DNA from: Granulosicoccus sp964594905
GTDB lineage: Bacteria; Pseudomonadota; Gammaproteobacteria; Granulosicoccales; Granulosicoccaceae
Direction: 5' to 3'
DNA: 64,000 nucleotides
Assembly (NCBI GenBank): GCA_964594905.1
Contig: CAZQOI010000008.1
Span: 1-64,000 of the forward strand
The translations under genes and the position numbers were made by a program. The first letter of the stretch is position 1, and the number at the start of each line of letters is the position of its first letter. The notes below the pieces were generated by a model. The model had not been told where the DNA came from. It did no database searches and saw only the letters and a list, made by a program, of their open reading frames with translations. Of this stretch, positions 53,009 to 61,655 are shown piece by piece.

Positions 53009-54027
53009 GTGTGAATCCAATACTCAAAGCCGCGTTTACCCAGGGTGACTGGCACGCATCACTGTGTGAGCAGTTATGGTCAATCGCAGAACAGCAACCG
53101 AGCGCTGCAAATTTGAAGCTGGCACTGGATGCAAGCCACTGTATTCGAGGAATCGAATATAGTGATATTGAACGTGCAGAAAATCTCACTGCAGGCCGTC
53201 GCTTAACAAGCTGGCAGTTGTTTTTTCGCCTGTGTTCATTTGATATCGCAGCTGGCAGGAATGCCCCGCTAGAAGCCAGACTGGCAAAACATTTGAGTAA
53301 TCGACTTGGCTTTCGACAACGCCGAGCGCTACTCAAATTCCCGCGCGTTCTTGACTATATCAATCAGCATCATCATTCATTGCTTGATCGCAAACTGTTT
53401 GTTGCGGCTGAAAGAGCACGAGGATTGTTGGCACGCAGTATCTCAATAGATGATTTACTTAAAGGGCAACTCAAACTGAATGGCAACACTCGTGTCGCGC
53501 TCGTTGGCAATGGGCCAAGTATTGGTGGGCAAGCTTCAGGCGCAGCTATCGATGCCAATGATATTGTCGTTCGTTTTAACAACCATGGCATCAACACGGA
53601 TTATGATCCTGACATTGGCGCTGACACACACCTTTGGGTAGTGTCACCGAGTTTTAACTTAAGCACCCAAACGGCAATCGCCAGCCGATGTGCTGTGACT
53701 GGTGCGGATCCCTGGACGCGCGCGTCAGGCTACTGGGAACGCGTTTCATTGCAGGCGGTTACACATATTGCGACCTTTGATATTCGTCGCTGGCACGCTT
53801 TGGTAGAGCAGTTGTCAGCACCACCAAGTGCTGGTCTGTTGATGATCGATGCGATACGACAGGCGGGCGTAGGTTCGGAAAATTTAACCGCCTACGGGTT
53901 TACCCGACTGGAAAATTTAGACGATGCCGACAATCATCTGTATGATGACGCCGAGCGGTCAGATCGACACAATTGGGATAAAGAAGCGAAGTTGTATCGC
54001 GACTGGGGCTTAACTAGCAATCCGTAA
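53005..54027 (+). CDS. GT29 (sialyltransferase-fold) family glycosyltransferase
   Basis: The 340-residue protein (GTG start overlapping the previous stop) shows the four sialylmotif positions of GT29. Motif L is VALVGNGPSIGG with ANDIVVRFNN (163-193). Motif S includes PSAGLLMIDAIRQAG (274-288). Motif VS is H322-x4-E327. In animals GT29 enzymes transfer sialic acid from CMP-Neu5Ac; bacterial members, often in Kps-type loci, may use CMP-Kdo or another CMP-sugar. The first 155 residues are an unassigned helical domain. No sialic acid synthesis genes are in the window. The 3' end overlaps the convergent rfbA gene by 18 bp. Confidence 0.82.
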   Translation: MSVNPILKAAFTQGDWHASLCEQLWSIAEQQPSAANLKLALDASHCIRGIEYSDIERAENLTAGRRLTSWQLFFRLCSFDIAAGRNAPLEARLAKHLSNRLGFRQRRALLKFPRVLDYINQHHHSLLDRKLFVAAERARGLLARSISIDDLLKGQLKLNGNTRVALVGNGPSIGGQASGAAIDANDIVVRFNNHGINTDYDPDIGADTHLWVVSPSFNLSTQTAIASRCAVTGADPWTRASGYWERVSLQAVTHIATFDIRRWHALVEQLSAPPSAGLLMIDAIRQAGVGSENLTAYGFTRLENLDDADNHLYDDAERSDRHNWDKEAKLYRDWGLTSNP

Positions 54028-54909
54028 CGGTGTTTGTCGACGGAGATCCTGAACCAGAGATTTCAGGTATTGCCCATAAGCATTCTTAAGCATCGGTTCG
54101 CTCAATGCCAGTAATTCGTTATCGCTGATCCATCCCTCACGCCAGGATACTTCCTCGGGGCAAGCGATCTTCAGACCTTGTCTGCGTTCAAGCGTTTCAA
54201 CAAACTGTCCTGCTTCAAGCAGAGAGTTTCCAGTGCCCGTATCGAGCCATGCAAATCCGCGACTCATGGTCTCTACCATCAGCTGATTACGCTCAAGGTA
54301 GTGCTTGTTCACATCGGTAATCTCAAGCTCACCACGCGGTGACGGCTTGATGTTCTTGGCAATAGATACAACGTCATTGTCGTAAAAATAAAGACCCGTA
54401 ACCGCATAACTGGATGCAGGATTTTCTGGCTTCTCTTCAATATCCAGAGCGCGACCATGCTCGTCAAAACTGACCACGCCATAACGTTCTGGATCGCTGA
54501 CCCGGTAGGCAAAGACAGTCGCCCCACTCTCCTGCTTGGATGCATTACCCAGCAAGCCAGCCAGATCATGACCGTGGAAAATATTGTCGCCGAGTATCAG
54601 TGCGACACTATCATCACCGATAAAATCTTCACCCAGGATAAAAGACTGAGCCAGACCGTCCGGTGAAGGCTGTACGGTATAAGAAAGATTGATTCCCCAT
54701 TGGCTGCCATCCCCCAGCAATTGCTGGAACAATGGAACGTCTCTTGGGGTAGAGATTAATAAAATATCGCGGATGCCTGCCAGCATCAAGGTCGTCAATG
54801 GGTAGTACACCATTGGCTTGTCGTATACCGGCAGAAGCTGCTTTGATACCACTTGGGTGATCGGGTGCAGTCGCGTACCCGATCCACCAGCGAGAATGAT
54901 ACCTTTCAC
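54010..54909 (-). CDS. rfbA: Glucose-1-phosphate thymidylyltransferase
   Basis: RfbA makes dTDP-glucose from glucose 1-phosphate and dTTP, the entry step to dTDP-L-rhamnose. The 299-residue enzyme begins MKGIILAGGSGTRLHPIT and has KQLLPVYDKPMVYYPL, ALILGDNIFHGHDL, GVVSFDEHGRALDIEEKPE and GFAWLDTGTGNSLLEAG, all canonical. It is separated from rfbBCD by more than 34 kb and placed behind the UDP-xylose synthase gene (23 bp), which ties rhamnose supply to this capsule locus. Confidence 0.97.
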   Translation of the reverse strand: MKGIILAGGSGTRLHPITQVVSKQLLPVYDKPMVYYPLTTLMLAGIRDILLISTPRDVPLFQQLLGDGSQWGINLSYTVQPSPDGLAQSFILGEDFIGDDSVALILGDNIFHGHDLAGLLGNASKQESGATVFAYRVSDPERYGVVSFDEHGRALDIEEKPENPASSYAVTGLYFYDNDVVSIAKNIKPSPRGELEITDVNKHYLERNQLMVETMSRGFAWLDTGTGNSLLEAGQFVETLERRQGLKIACPEEVSWREGWISDNELLALSEPMLKNAYGQYLKSLVQDLRRQTPLRIAS

Positions 54910-54932
54910 GTGACGCTTGCTCGTGTTGCGAA

Positions 54933-55940
54933 TTACGAGGCGCGAACAGCCATCTGACTAACAGTCGCAGACTTATCAGACAACAAACTGTCAAAGTACT
55001 CGATAGTTTTCTTGAGTCCTTCTTCAAGCTCTACCTTTGGCTCCCAGCCCATCTCTTTTTTGGCAAGTGAGATATCCGGACGACGTTGCGTTGGATCATC
55101 ACTTGGCAGTTCTTTGTACACAAGCTTTGAAGATGAATTAGTCATTGCAATGACCTTCTCCGCCAACTGCTTGATAGTGAATTCACTGGGGTTACCAATG
55201 TTGACTGGGCCCGTAAATGAATCATCAGTGCCCATCAATCGAACGAAGGCTTCAATAAGATCCAGGCAGTAGCAGAAAGAACGCGTCTGATCACCTTCGC
55301 CGTAAATAGTGATTGGCTGACCAGTAAGTGCCTGAACAATAAAATTTGACACTACACGACCATCATTAGGATGCATACGTGGGCCATAGGTATTGAAGAT
55401 ACGGCCGACTTTGATGCGCAGATCGTGCTGACGACGGTAATCGAAAAACAGAGTCTCAGCGCAACGCTTGCCTTCGTCATAGCAAGAGCGAAAACCAATT
55501 GGATTTACATGCCCCCAATAGCTTTCGGTTTGTGGATGCACTTTCGGATCACCATAGACTTCACTGGTTGACGCTTGGAATATCTTGGCACCAGTACGTT
55601 TGGCCAGACCCAGCATATTGATCGCACCATGGACGCTGGTCTTGGTGGTCTGAACCGGATCGTGCTGGTAGTGAATGGGTGATGCTGGACACGCGAGGTT
55701 ATAGATCTCATCGATTTCCAGATAAACCGGAAACGTCACATCGTGACGCATCAGTTCAAAAGATGGATTGTCCATCAAGTGCTGAATATTTTGCTTCGTG
55801 CCAGTGAAGTAGTTATCCATGCAGATAACTTCATTCCCTTCACCCAACAAACGCTCACACAAGTGAGAACCCAGAAAACCAGCTCCGCCGGTCACTAGAA
55901 CGCGTTTGCGGATACCCATTGAAGACGATATATCATTCAT
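54933..55940 (-). CDS. UDP-glucuronate decarboxylase (UDP-xylose synthase)
   Basis: The 335-residue SDR enzyme converts UDP-glucuronate to UDP-xylose with bound NAD. It has VLVTGGAGFLGSHL (about 14-27), MRHDVTFPVYLEIDEIYNLACPASP-type UXS elements (quoted in part: YNLACPASPIHY), TSEVYGDPKVHPQ, the CYDEGKRCAETL Tyr/Lys motif, and RIFNTYGPRMHPNDGRVVSN. These distinguish it from dTDP-glucose dehydratase and UDP-glucose epimerase. It precedes rfbA in a leftward pair, with a 228-bp untranslated region upstream, so the pair may have its own promoter. Confidence 0.93.
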   Translation of the reverse strand: MNDISSSMGIRKRVLVTGGAGFLGSHLCERLLGEGNEVICMDNYFTGTKQNIQHLMDNPSFELMRHDVTFPVYLEIDEIYNLACPASPIHYQHDPVQTTKTSVHGAINMLGLAKRTGAKIFQASTSEVYGDPKVHPQTESYWGHVNPIGFRSCYDEGKRCAETLFFDYRRQHDLRIKVGRIFNTYGPRMHPNDGRVVSNFIVQALTGQPITIYGEGDQTRSFCYCLDLIEAFVRLMGTDDSFTGPVNIGNPSEFTIKQLAEKVIAMTNSSSKLVYKELPSDDPTQRRPDISLAKKEMGWEPKVELEEGLKKTIEYFDSLLSDKSATVSQMAVRAS

Positions 55941-56168
55941 GCGACTTATTTAATCCAATTCTTTTTGGTGGGGAAAAGCGATGTATAAAACCGCGAAATT
56001 CCATACTGGAGCCACTGATAATAGACCCCTGTTTCATACTAGCCAGACGCAATTAGCGAGCCAACGTGTTAGAGCGAGAGTGTGACAGAGCAAGTTCAAG
56101 AAGCCTACGGTAATAATCTCACTGATGATCGTCAAATTAATGACAATTTACTAAAGTTTACCGACGCT

Positions 56169-57125
56169 TCACGCGGCTTGCTGAACATGTGCAAGCACAC
56201 GCTCAACAATCTCCGGCGACTCACGCGTATCGAATTTACGGCCGAAAATCTCACTACACGCTGAAATTTCTGGCCAATCATCATTGGTAAACACCTTGAC
56301 CCTGGGTTTTGGACCGGGGCGAAGAATCAGTCTGCCATAGTTCCAATTCACCGAATCTCGAAATTGCGTGTTCATGATGTAAGTTTGGAAAAAACTCTCA
56401 TCCGGAATGAACGTACTACGCATTACGTCGTAAAGCTCATAAGCAAATGGATCATCAATCATGAATTCGATCAAGGAGCGATGCAGATTGAACCAGTTAG
56501 GCCCTTCAAAGTACGGATACTGTTTGAAAAAAACCTGACGTCGTTTCAGCAATAAGTCGTCACAGCTACCAATATAAACCTCGCCCTTCTCACCCACTTC
56601 CGTGACATCCACCAGCCAGCGTGCGCCATGGTTTATCTGAGGATTCAAAGCGCCAGGTTTTGCGTACACCTTGGTATGTCCCCGATCACCCCATTGGGCT
56701 ATGTTCCGACCTGGGTGGATCTTTGGAAGATCTTGGGGATCAAGCACTTCGGTCGTGCCGTAACGCAAGTAATTCAGACCCTGGTTAGCGCCTTCGGCCA
56801 ATTGAGCTTTTATAGCGTCAACACTTTTTAGTGGCAGATCTTGTCCACTGAGTACAACGTAGTACTGCCAATCGGCATTAAGGCGCAATAAATTGAATGC
56901 TCCCTTAAGAGTTTTCCGTAAGGTACCACCAGCACCCCAGCCAATATTGGCATCGCTCACTACATGAACATTGTGTTTTTGTGACAGCGCATTAATCGGC
57001 GAAACATCCGGTTGTTTTCCATCATCAATATCGATCAGAAAAACATCATCCGGGCTATACAAGGCATCGATCAGGCGCGCGACCTGAGCAAAATTATCGT
57101 GACACAGTATGTGATAGGCAATCAC
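56169..57125 (-). CDS. GT14 family glycosyltransferase (core-2/I-branching-like), copy 2
   Basis: The start is GTG 57125, which matches the GTG start of its paralogue exactly (V/M-IAYHILCHDNF) and gives 318 residues. A longer frame to 57236 would run into the upstream gene. Shared motifs with copy 1 (40758-41705) include DDVFLIDIDDG, NIGWGAGGTLRKTL, VVLSGQDLPLKS, WGDRGHTKVY, ARWLVDVTEVGEKGEVYIGS and YGRLILRPGPKPRVKVF. The differences cluster in the middle acceptor-side region, so the two copies may add to different acceptors. It ends a leftward run from kpsE and lies 4 bp after the GT4 gene. Confidence 0.88.
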   Translation of the reverse strand: MIAYHILCHDNFAQVARLIDALYSPDDVFLIDIDDGKQPDVSPINALSQKHNVHVVSDANIGWGAGGTLRKTLKGAFNLLRLNADWQYYVVLSGQDLPLKSVDAIKAQLAEGANQGLNYLRYGTTEVLDPQDLPKIHPGRNIAQWGDRGHTKVYAKPGALNPQINHGARWLVDVTEVGEKGEVYIGSCDDLLLKRRQVFFKQYPYFEGPNWFNLHRSLIEFMIDDPFAYELYDVMRSTFIPDESFFQTYIMNTQFRDSVNWNYGRLILRPGPKPRVKVFTNDDWPEISACSEIFGRKFDTRESPEIVERVLAHVQQAA

Positions 57126-57129
57126 GGAG

Positions 57130-58574
57130 TCAGGACGCCACGCGTAAGGGTTCCACGTTATCGCTTGTTGCCTGTAACTTACTGTACAGCTTGGTATGTT
57201 GTACAAGCGGCGCATCACCTGGGAATTCAGCGGCAATCGCTTTTGCGTATTGTGGTTGTTGATCGCGGTTCTCTACCGCCCAGATAATCGCATCAGCTAG
57301 CGCATCTTCACGACGAGCGAGAAAATGCCTGCCAGTGCGGCCATGTTCAATCTTTTCCGCCATGCCGCCTATATCACTACAAATGACTGGCACGCCATGA
57401 CGTTTCGCTTCCATGATGACGACCGGAGAATTTTCCCACCATTGCGATGGCACAATCATCCAGTCAGTCTCGGCGAGCAGTCTACCCAGTTCTCTTGATG
57501 TATATCTTCCACGCAATCGAATGGTGTCGCCGAGTTCTTCAAGTCCGTCACTCACGACATCTTGAAACTTCTGAGGTTGATTCTTCAAACCGGATCCGTT
57601 GATATCCAGACGAATACGTCGCTGTATATCACGCGGTAATTGACAAACCGCCTTAATAAGGAGATCAAGTCCTTTAAAACGGTTGATCTGCCCGAAATAG
57701 GCCAAACGTAATTTGTCACTTTGCGTGGCCGACTCTACTCGTGTCTCACTCTTGCCAGATAACAGGTTTTCAACAACCTCTATACGTCCGGCATCGATAC
57801 CCCAGTCAACGTAACGTTGCTTGAGAAATTCGCTCGGTGCAATGAATTGATCAACGACCTCAAAGTGCGACTTGATGAACTGCTCGCGCAGAAAGAAATC
57901 CTGAGCATTACGGTTACNNNNNNNNNNNNNNNNNNNNNNNNNNNNNNNNNNNNNNNNNNNNNNNNNNNNNNNNNNNNNNNNNNNNNNNNNNNNNNNNNNN
58001 NNNNNNNNNNNNNNNNNAAGTGCGACTTGATGAACTGCTCGCGCAGAAAGAAATCCTGAGCATTACGGTTACTGAAACAGCGCGCACATTCTGATGGTGA
58101 CGATTCATAACACAAGGAGCCAGTATCAGGTTTGACCATCTGCCCTTCGTTGTTACAAATGGCCATGTACTCGTGCAAGGTTAAAATAATCTTGATCGAT
58201 GGATCAAAATTGCGCACCTCACGAATCAGTTCAAGTCCCAACTGAAAATAGTGGTGAAAATGTACGATGTCAGGACGCTGAACACTGAGCATTTCACGAA
58301 AGTCGCGCCAAACGGCTGCTTTATCCGTTTGAGAAAATCGAAACCAATCAGGCATCGTTGCATAGAACAACACCTCACCCGGCCTGCCAGTTCCAGCGAA
58401 TGGCGTTCCACCGTGAATGAGTTCAGGATTACCGTGACGAGCAAAGAAAACAGATTCGTAACCTTCACTGTCGTTTAATGCCTTGTGCAGATTGTATGCA
58501 GCGATCTCCCCACCACCGGCGGAGTGATCAGGGTGACCGTGAGATACCATCAAGACTTTAGTGGAGCTAGCCAT
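57130..58574 (-). CDS. GT4 family glycosyltransferase, split by an assembly gap
   Basis: The N-terminal part (right of the gap) begins MASSTKVLMVSHGHPDHSAGGGEIAAYNLHK-like (first residues MASSTKVLMVSHGHPDH) and has a WRDFREML and HFHHYFQLGLELI segment. The C-terminal part (left of the gap) has FGQINRFKGLDLLI, VPSQWWENSPVVIMEA with the GT4 E-x7-E motif, and GRTGRHFLA. The gap of 100 N is flanked by two identical 55-bp copies. Removing the N and one copy leaves 1290 bp, an uninterrupted frame of 429 residues, the normal GT4 size. The gene is therefore probably intact. It overlaps the upstream GT2 gene by 8 bp. Confidence 0.85.
57863..57917. repeat. 55-bp contig-end duplicate, left copy
   Basis: This copy is identical over 55 bp to 58018-58072 and ends exactly where the N run begins. 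It is best read as overlapping contig ends joined by a default gap. Confidence 0.9.
57918..58017. other. Assembly gap of exactly 100 N
   Basis: A run of 100 N, the usual placeholder for a gap of unknown size, inside a glycosyltransferase gene. Confidence 1.
58018..58072. repeat. 55-bp contig-end duplicate, right copy
   Basis: This copy starts at the first base after the N run and is identical to 57863-57917. Collapsing the two keeps codon phase: the offset of 155 bases shifts the right-hand frame exactly onto the left-hand frame. Confidence 0.9.
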
Positions 58575-60006
58575 CGGTGCCGGTCCTCTTCATGGTTTGA
58601 ATATCTTCATCCCATGTATGAAAGTGCTGCCAGCAATTGAAATACGTTAGCTCTTCCTTCCAACGATCCTCAGTCATCAATGACTGTGACTGGCGTTCGA
58701 GATGAAACAACACAATGCGGCTTGCAAGCTGGATCGTCAGACCTAATTGACGTCCGCGCATACATAAATCCGAGTCTTCGTAATCACCAAGGATATAATT
58801 CTCGTTAAAGCCACCACACTTGAGATAGTTCTCTCGGGTCATCAGCAGACAGGCACCGGTAACGGCCTCTCTTGGAGTTAAGGCCTCATCATCGCCTAGA
58901 AGGTCCACTGGCAGCCCTTTACCAGGATGTATATTGGTCCAGAGATCGTTGACGAAAGGTGATGCAAAGAAACGCATGCCATCGTGTTGCACCGTGCGGT
59001 CTTCGTACACCAGGCGCGCACCGGTAATACTGGTCTCAAGTGATTCGCCTACCGTATCGAGCATGTCGTCAAGCCAAGCAGTAGATGATGGCATGACATC
59101 AGAATTGAGCAGCAATATCGACTGACCTCGCGCATGTTCAACGCCCACATTATTGGCACCTGCGTAGCCCATATTGCGCTCAAGGCACAACACCCGAAAG
59201 GCAATCGGATAAATACGCGACAAAGCATCACAGCTACTTTTTATTTCATTGATGATGCGCGGATCATCAATAACATACAAAATTTCATGGCGACTCATAC
59301 TGGCATCGTTGACGAACACACTAAGCTGATGCTCAATAAAATCGTAACGGCCGTATATCGGGATAACCAATGAGACGATCGGTTGCTCAGGCGCCAGATC
59401 TGCGTTGAATTCAAGATCTTCGACAGCTGGGCGGTCCTTAGCGCGAGTGGACCAGATATGTTGCAGGGCCGGTCCATATATCTGATCAAACAGATTACGC
59501 TTCTCTGGCGACTGACCAGGCACGTTTGAAAGAATTTTTTTGACATGCTCCAGTGGTGCATCCGCAGCTTGTCGAACATTCAACTCGACTATTTGAGCAC
59601 TACCCTTCTTAAGCTTAAAACGCAGGCTGGTCACTTCACTTGCCCGAGCCTCAACATCATCGAGATTCAGCAGAGCGACAAATGCTGGAGACAAACCAAG
59701 CTGAACCAAAGCTCTTCTATGCGGCGTGGATTCATCGCGGAGATAGCAAATGGACTCGTCAATTTCAAGACTGTGGCCACCTTTGAAAACCAATTCAATG
59801 CTCTCTATCAAATGCCTGATATCGATTATCTGGCCTTGTAGATACATTGAGTTCTCGCCGAGCTCGATAGCCTGATTGATTTTGACAGTCGGCCGCGACC
59901 TCACGCTATAACTCAGCTTCTTGATTTTAAGCGCGAACGCGCGAGCACGCTGCTCTCCGATATGCCGTTTAGCAACGCGGAAGATTTTTTTGCGTAACTT
60001 CTTCAT
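58567..60006 (-). CDS. GT2 family glycosyltransferase
   Basis: The 479-residue protein has a basic N-terminus, a region of about 170 residues resembling the accessory domain of large rhamnan transferases, and a GT-A domain from about residue 210 (VSLVIPIYGRYDFIEHQL). It also has LLLNSDVMPSSTAWLDDM as the DxD-like metal site and GGFNENYILGDYEDSDLCMRG as the catalytic/acceptor part. The donor is unknown; rhamnose or xylose would fit the precursors made nearby. It lies 2 bp after the sulfotransferase gene and overlaps the GT4 gene by 8 bp, so it is in one operon. Confidence 0.88.
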   Translation of the reverse strand: MKKLRKKIFRVAKRHIGEQRARAFALKIKKLSYSVRSRPTVKINQAIELGENSMYLQGQIIDIRHLIESIELVFKGGHSLEIDESICYLRDESTPHRRALVQLGLSPAFVALLNLDDVEARASEVTSLRFKLKKGSAQIVELNVRQAADAPLEHVKKILSNVPGQSPEKRNLFDQIYGPALQHIWSTRAKDRPAVEDLEFNADLAPEQPIVSLVIPIYGRYDFIEHQLSVFVNDASMSRHEILYVIDDPRIINEIKSSCDALSRIYPIAFRVLCLERNMGYAGANNVGVEHARGQSILLLNSDVMPSSTAWLDDMLDTVGESLETSITGARLVYEDRTVQHDGMRFFASPFVNDLWTNIHPGKGLPVDLLGDDEALTPREAVTGACLLMTRENYLKCGGFNENYILGDYEDSDLCMRGRQLGLTIQLASRIVLFHLERQSQSLMTEDRWKEELTYFNCWQHFHTWDEDIQTMKRTGTDG

Positions 60007-60008
60007 CG

Positions 60009-60866
60009 TTATACGGCGTAACCCAAGCCGTCCAGTTCTTCACCAAGACTAATTTTGAAGATTTCAAGTACTTCGTCGCTAAGCTCACGGCGCCAACGCT
60101 CAACAGAAGCCATTGGATCCTTACTGGTCATGTGAACTTCGCGAATCTTCTTTTCCTTTTCGATCTGCTTCAATGACAAGGGCAATCCGAGCCACTCTGA
60201 AAGACGCTCGACCTCTTCTTCACCTTGACGGATCAGATCTTCATAACGTACGAACAGACGTCGATGATTAACTTCAAAATCAATCATCAATTGCATAAAT
60301 TTTTGCCGGTTTTTGCACATCTTCACGGCATAGGTGACGTCGGTATCAGTGTCCACCCAACCGAAGGAATTAAAGCCACGCTTCTGGTTGAAACTCATTA
60401 TCGACACCATTTCATCCCGTGGATCACGCAGCAGGAACAGGTTTTTTGCAGGTAGCGCCTGGTTGACCGTTTCGGCAACATACGGTGGAACTTTTTCCGC
60501 GTAGAAGGCTTTCTCAGTAGGTCCAATACCCGCCGACTCACGCATCTCAGCAGAGAAATCCTGCCACAAGGATAATAAGGTTCTATCGGCCAGTGAATCC
60601 CGATTAATGGATTTCGTATTGCCGTAAGGCAGACATCCCATCATGCGTTGCTTGCCACGAAACAGCACATCATTGTCCCAAGGCTCATCCACTCTTGCCT
60701 TCAAGCCAATCATGCGTGACATGTTGTAGACATAGGTGAGGTATCGATGCTCAAAAGGATACTGGCGCTCAAAACATACGTTTCGATGAGTACCCAGTAT
60801 CTGCATCAATAAGGTCGAACCAGTACGCCCGAATGTTCGAACCATGACTGGGGTCAATCGCTCCAC
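60009..60866 (-). CDS. PAPS-dependent sulfotransferase
   Basis: The 285-residue protein has the 5'-phosphosulfate-binding loop RTFGRTGSTLLMQIL (10-24) and the 3'-phosphate-binding RDPRDEMVSIMSF (147-159), which define the sulfotransferase fold. YAEKVPPYVAE near 122 probably supplies a catalytic residue. It should transfer sulfate from PAPS to a hydroxyl of a glycan intermediate in the cytoplasm. Its place directly upstream of GT2, GT4 and GT14 genes makes the capsule polysaccharide the likely acceptor. A 92-bp gap to the upstream gene leaves room for a promoter, though none was recognised. Confidence 0.9.
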   Translation of the reverse strand: MERLTPVMVRTFGRTGSTLLMQILGTHRNVCFERQYPFEHRYLTYVYNMSRMIGLKARVDEPWDNDVLFRGKQRMMGCLPYGNTKSINRDSLADRTLLSLWQDFSAEMRESAGIGPTEKAFYAEKVPPYVAETVNQALPAKNLFLLRDPRDEMVSIMSFNQKRGFNSFGWVDTDTDVTYAVKMCKNRQKFMQLMIDFEVNHRRLFVRYEDLIRQGEEEVERLSEWLGLPLSLKQIEKEKKIREVHMTSKDPMASVERWRRELSDEVLEIFKISLGEELDGLGYAV

Positions 60867-60958
60867 ACTTCACCTCAATTTGAATGTATTTGGCGGATAT
60901 TTGACGAACTGGATCGCAATATTCACGCCGTAACCTAGCGTAAAGGCAGGAAATCAGC

Positions 60959-61651
60959 TCAGAGCACCAGCCACAGCAGAAATACCGCCAAACTCACGCC
61001 GAACAAGGCGTCCCGCACCAGGTCTTTGCGCTGGTGAGGCTCCGGTTCGAACTTTGTACGGTCTATTTGTGGCAGCACTGATTCAGGCTCAGCGTGGACC
61101 TTTTCGAGCAAGGACGCGATGCCATCGAGCTCGACACCGTAGGCGGTGGCATAAGCCAGAAAAGCGTTGATCTCGGCTTTACCCTCATCGCCAGGGTTAC
61201 GGCGAATCATCTGTGTCAATGCGTTCAAGGCCGGTAGTGTCAGCCCTTGTTCACGAGCAGTACGACGCACATTAGCCAAGTCACGCTCAAAGTCGACAAG
61301 TTGCTTTAACTGAAATTTGAATTTGTCACGATCACCAACAGCAACGCCGTTGCCACCATCAGCATCAACAAACAAGGAATCCATCAGTGCTTGTTGCTCA
61401 GTCATTTTGTTGTTGAAACCCATTTCAACCAGCACATTGATGGTCTGAAACGGTGCACCGAGCGCAACCAGATTCTCGGACAAATCGTGCATTTCCCGCT
61501 GCAGAGTGGTGATTTCACGAATGCTGCGCCGAACAAGGTTTTCCTGTTCGTCTTCCGCTAAATTTTCAGCGACGTCTTCACCAACACCCTCTTCAACCGA
61601 AGTGGAATCGCCGACAATCTTGAGTTGGCTGGTGCCCGCTTGGCTCGCCAT
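60959..61651 (-). CDS. Uncharacterised tail-anchored protein next to kpsD
   Basis: The 230-residue product has an acidic N-terminus (about 15-40), helical and probably coiled-coil segments (IREITTLQREMHDLSENLV, FKFQLKQLVDFERDLANVRR), and one C-terminal hydrophobic segment (ALFGVSLAVFLLWLVL). It would be a cytoplasmic protein anchored by its tail in the inner membrane. No family was recognised. It starts 4 bp after kpsD on the same strand, which suggests a role in capsule export or in placing the synthesis enzymes at the export complex. Confidence 0.7.
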   Translation of the reverse strand: MASQAGTSQLKIVGDSTSVEEGVGEDVAENLAEDEQENLVRRSIREITTLQREMHDLSENLVALGAPFQTINVLVEMGFNNKMTEQQALMDSLFVDADGGNGVAVGDRDKFKFQLKQLVDFERDLANVRRTAREQGLTLPALNALTQMIRRNPGDEGKAEINAFLAYATAYGVELDGIASLLEKVHAEPESVLPQIDRTKFEPEPHQRKDLVRDALFGVSLAVFLLWLVL

Positions 61652-61655
61652 AAGA

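Noticed and set aside
58018..58072. Biological direct repeat or attachment site pair around the gap
   Set aside because: The copies are identical, end exactly at the N run and match contig-overlap behaviour. No integrase or mobile element lies between or near them.
57130..58574. Glycosyltransferase pseudogene or two separate truncated genes
   Set aside because: The break coincides with the 100-N gap and duplicated flanks. Collapsing these gives a continuous 429-residue protein.
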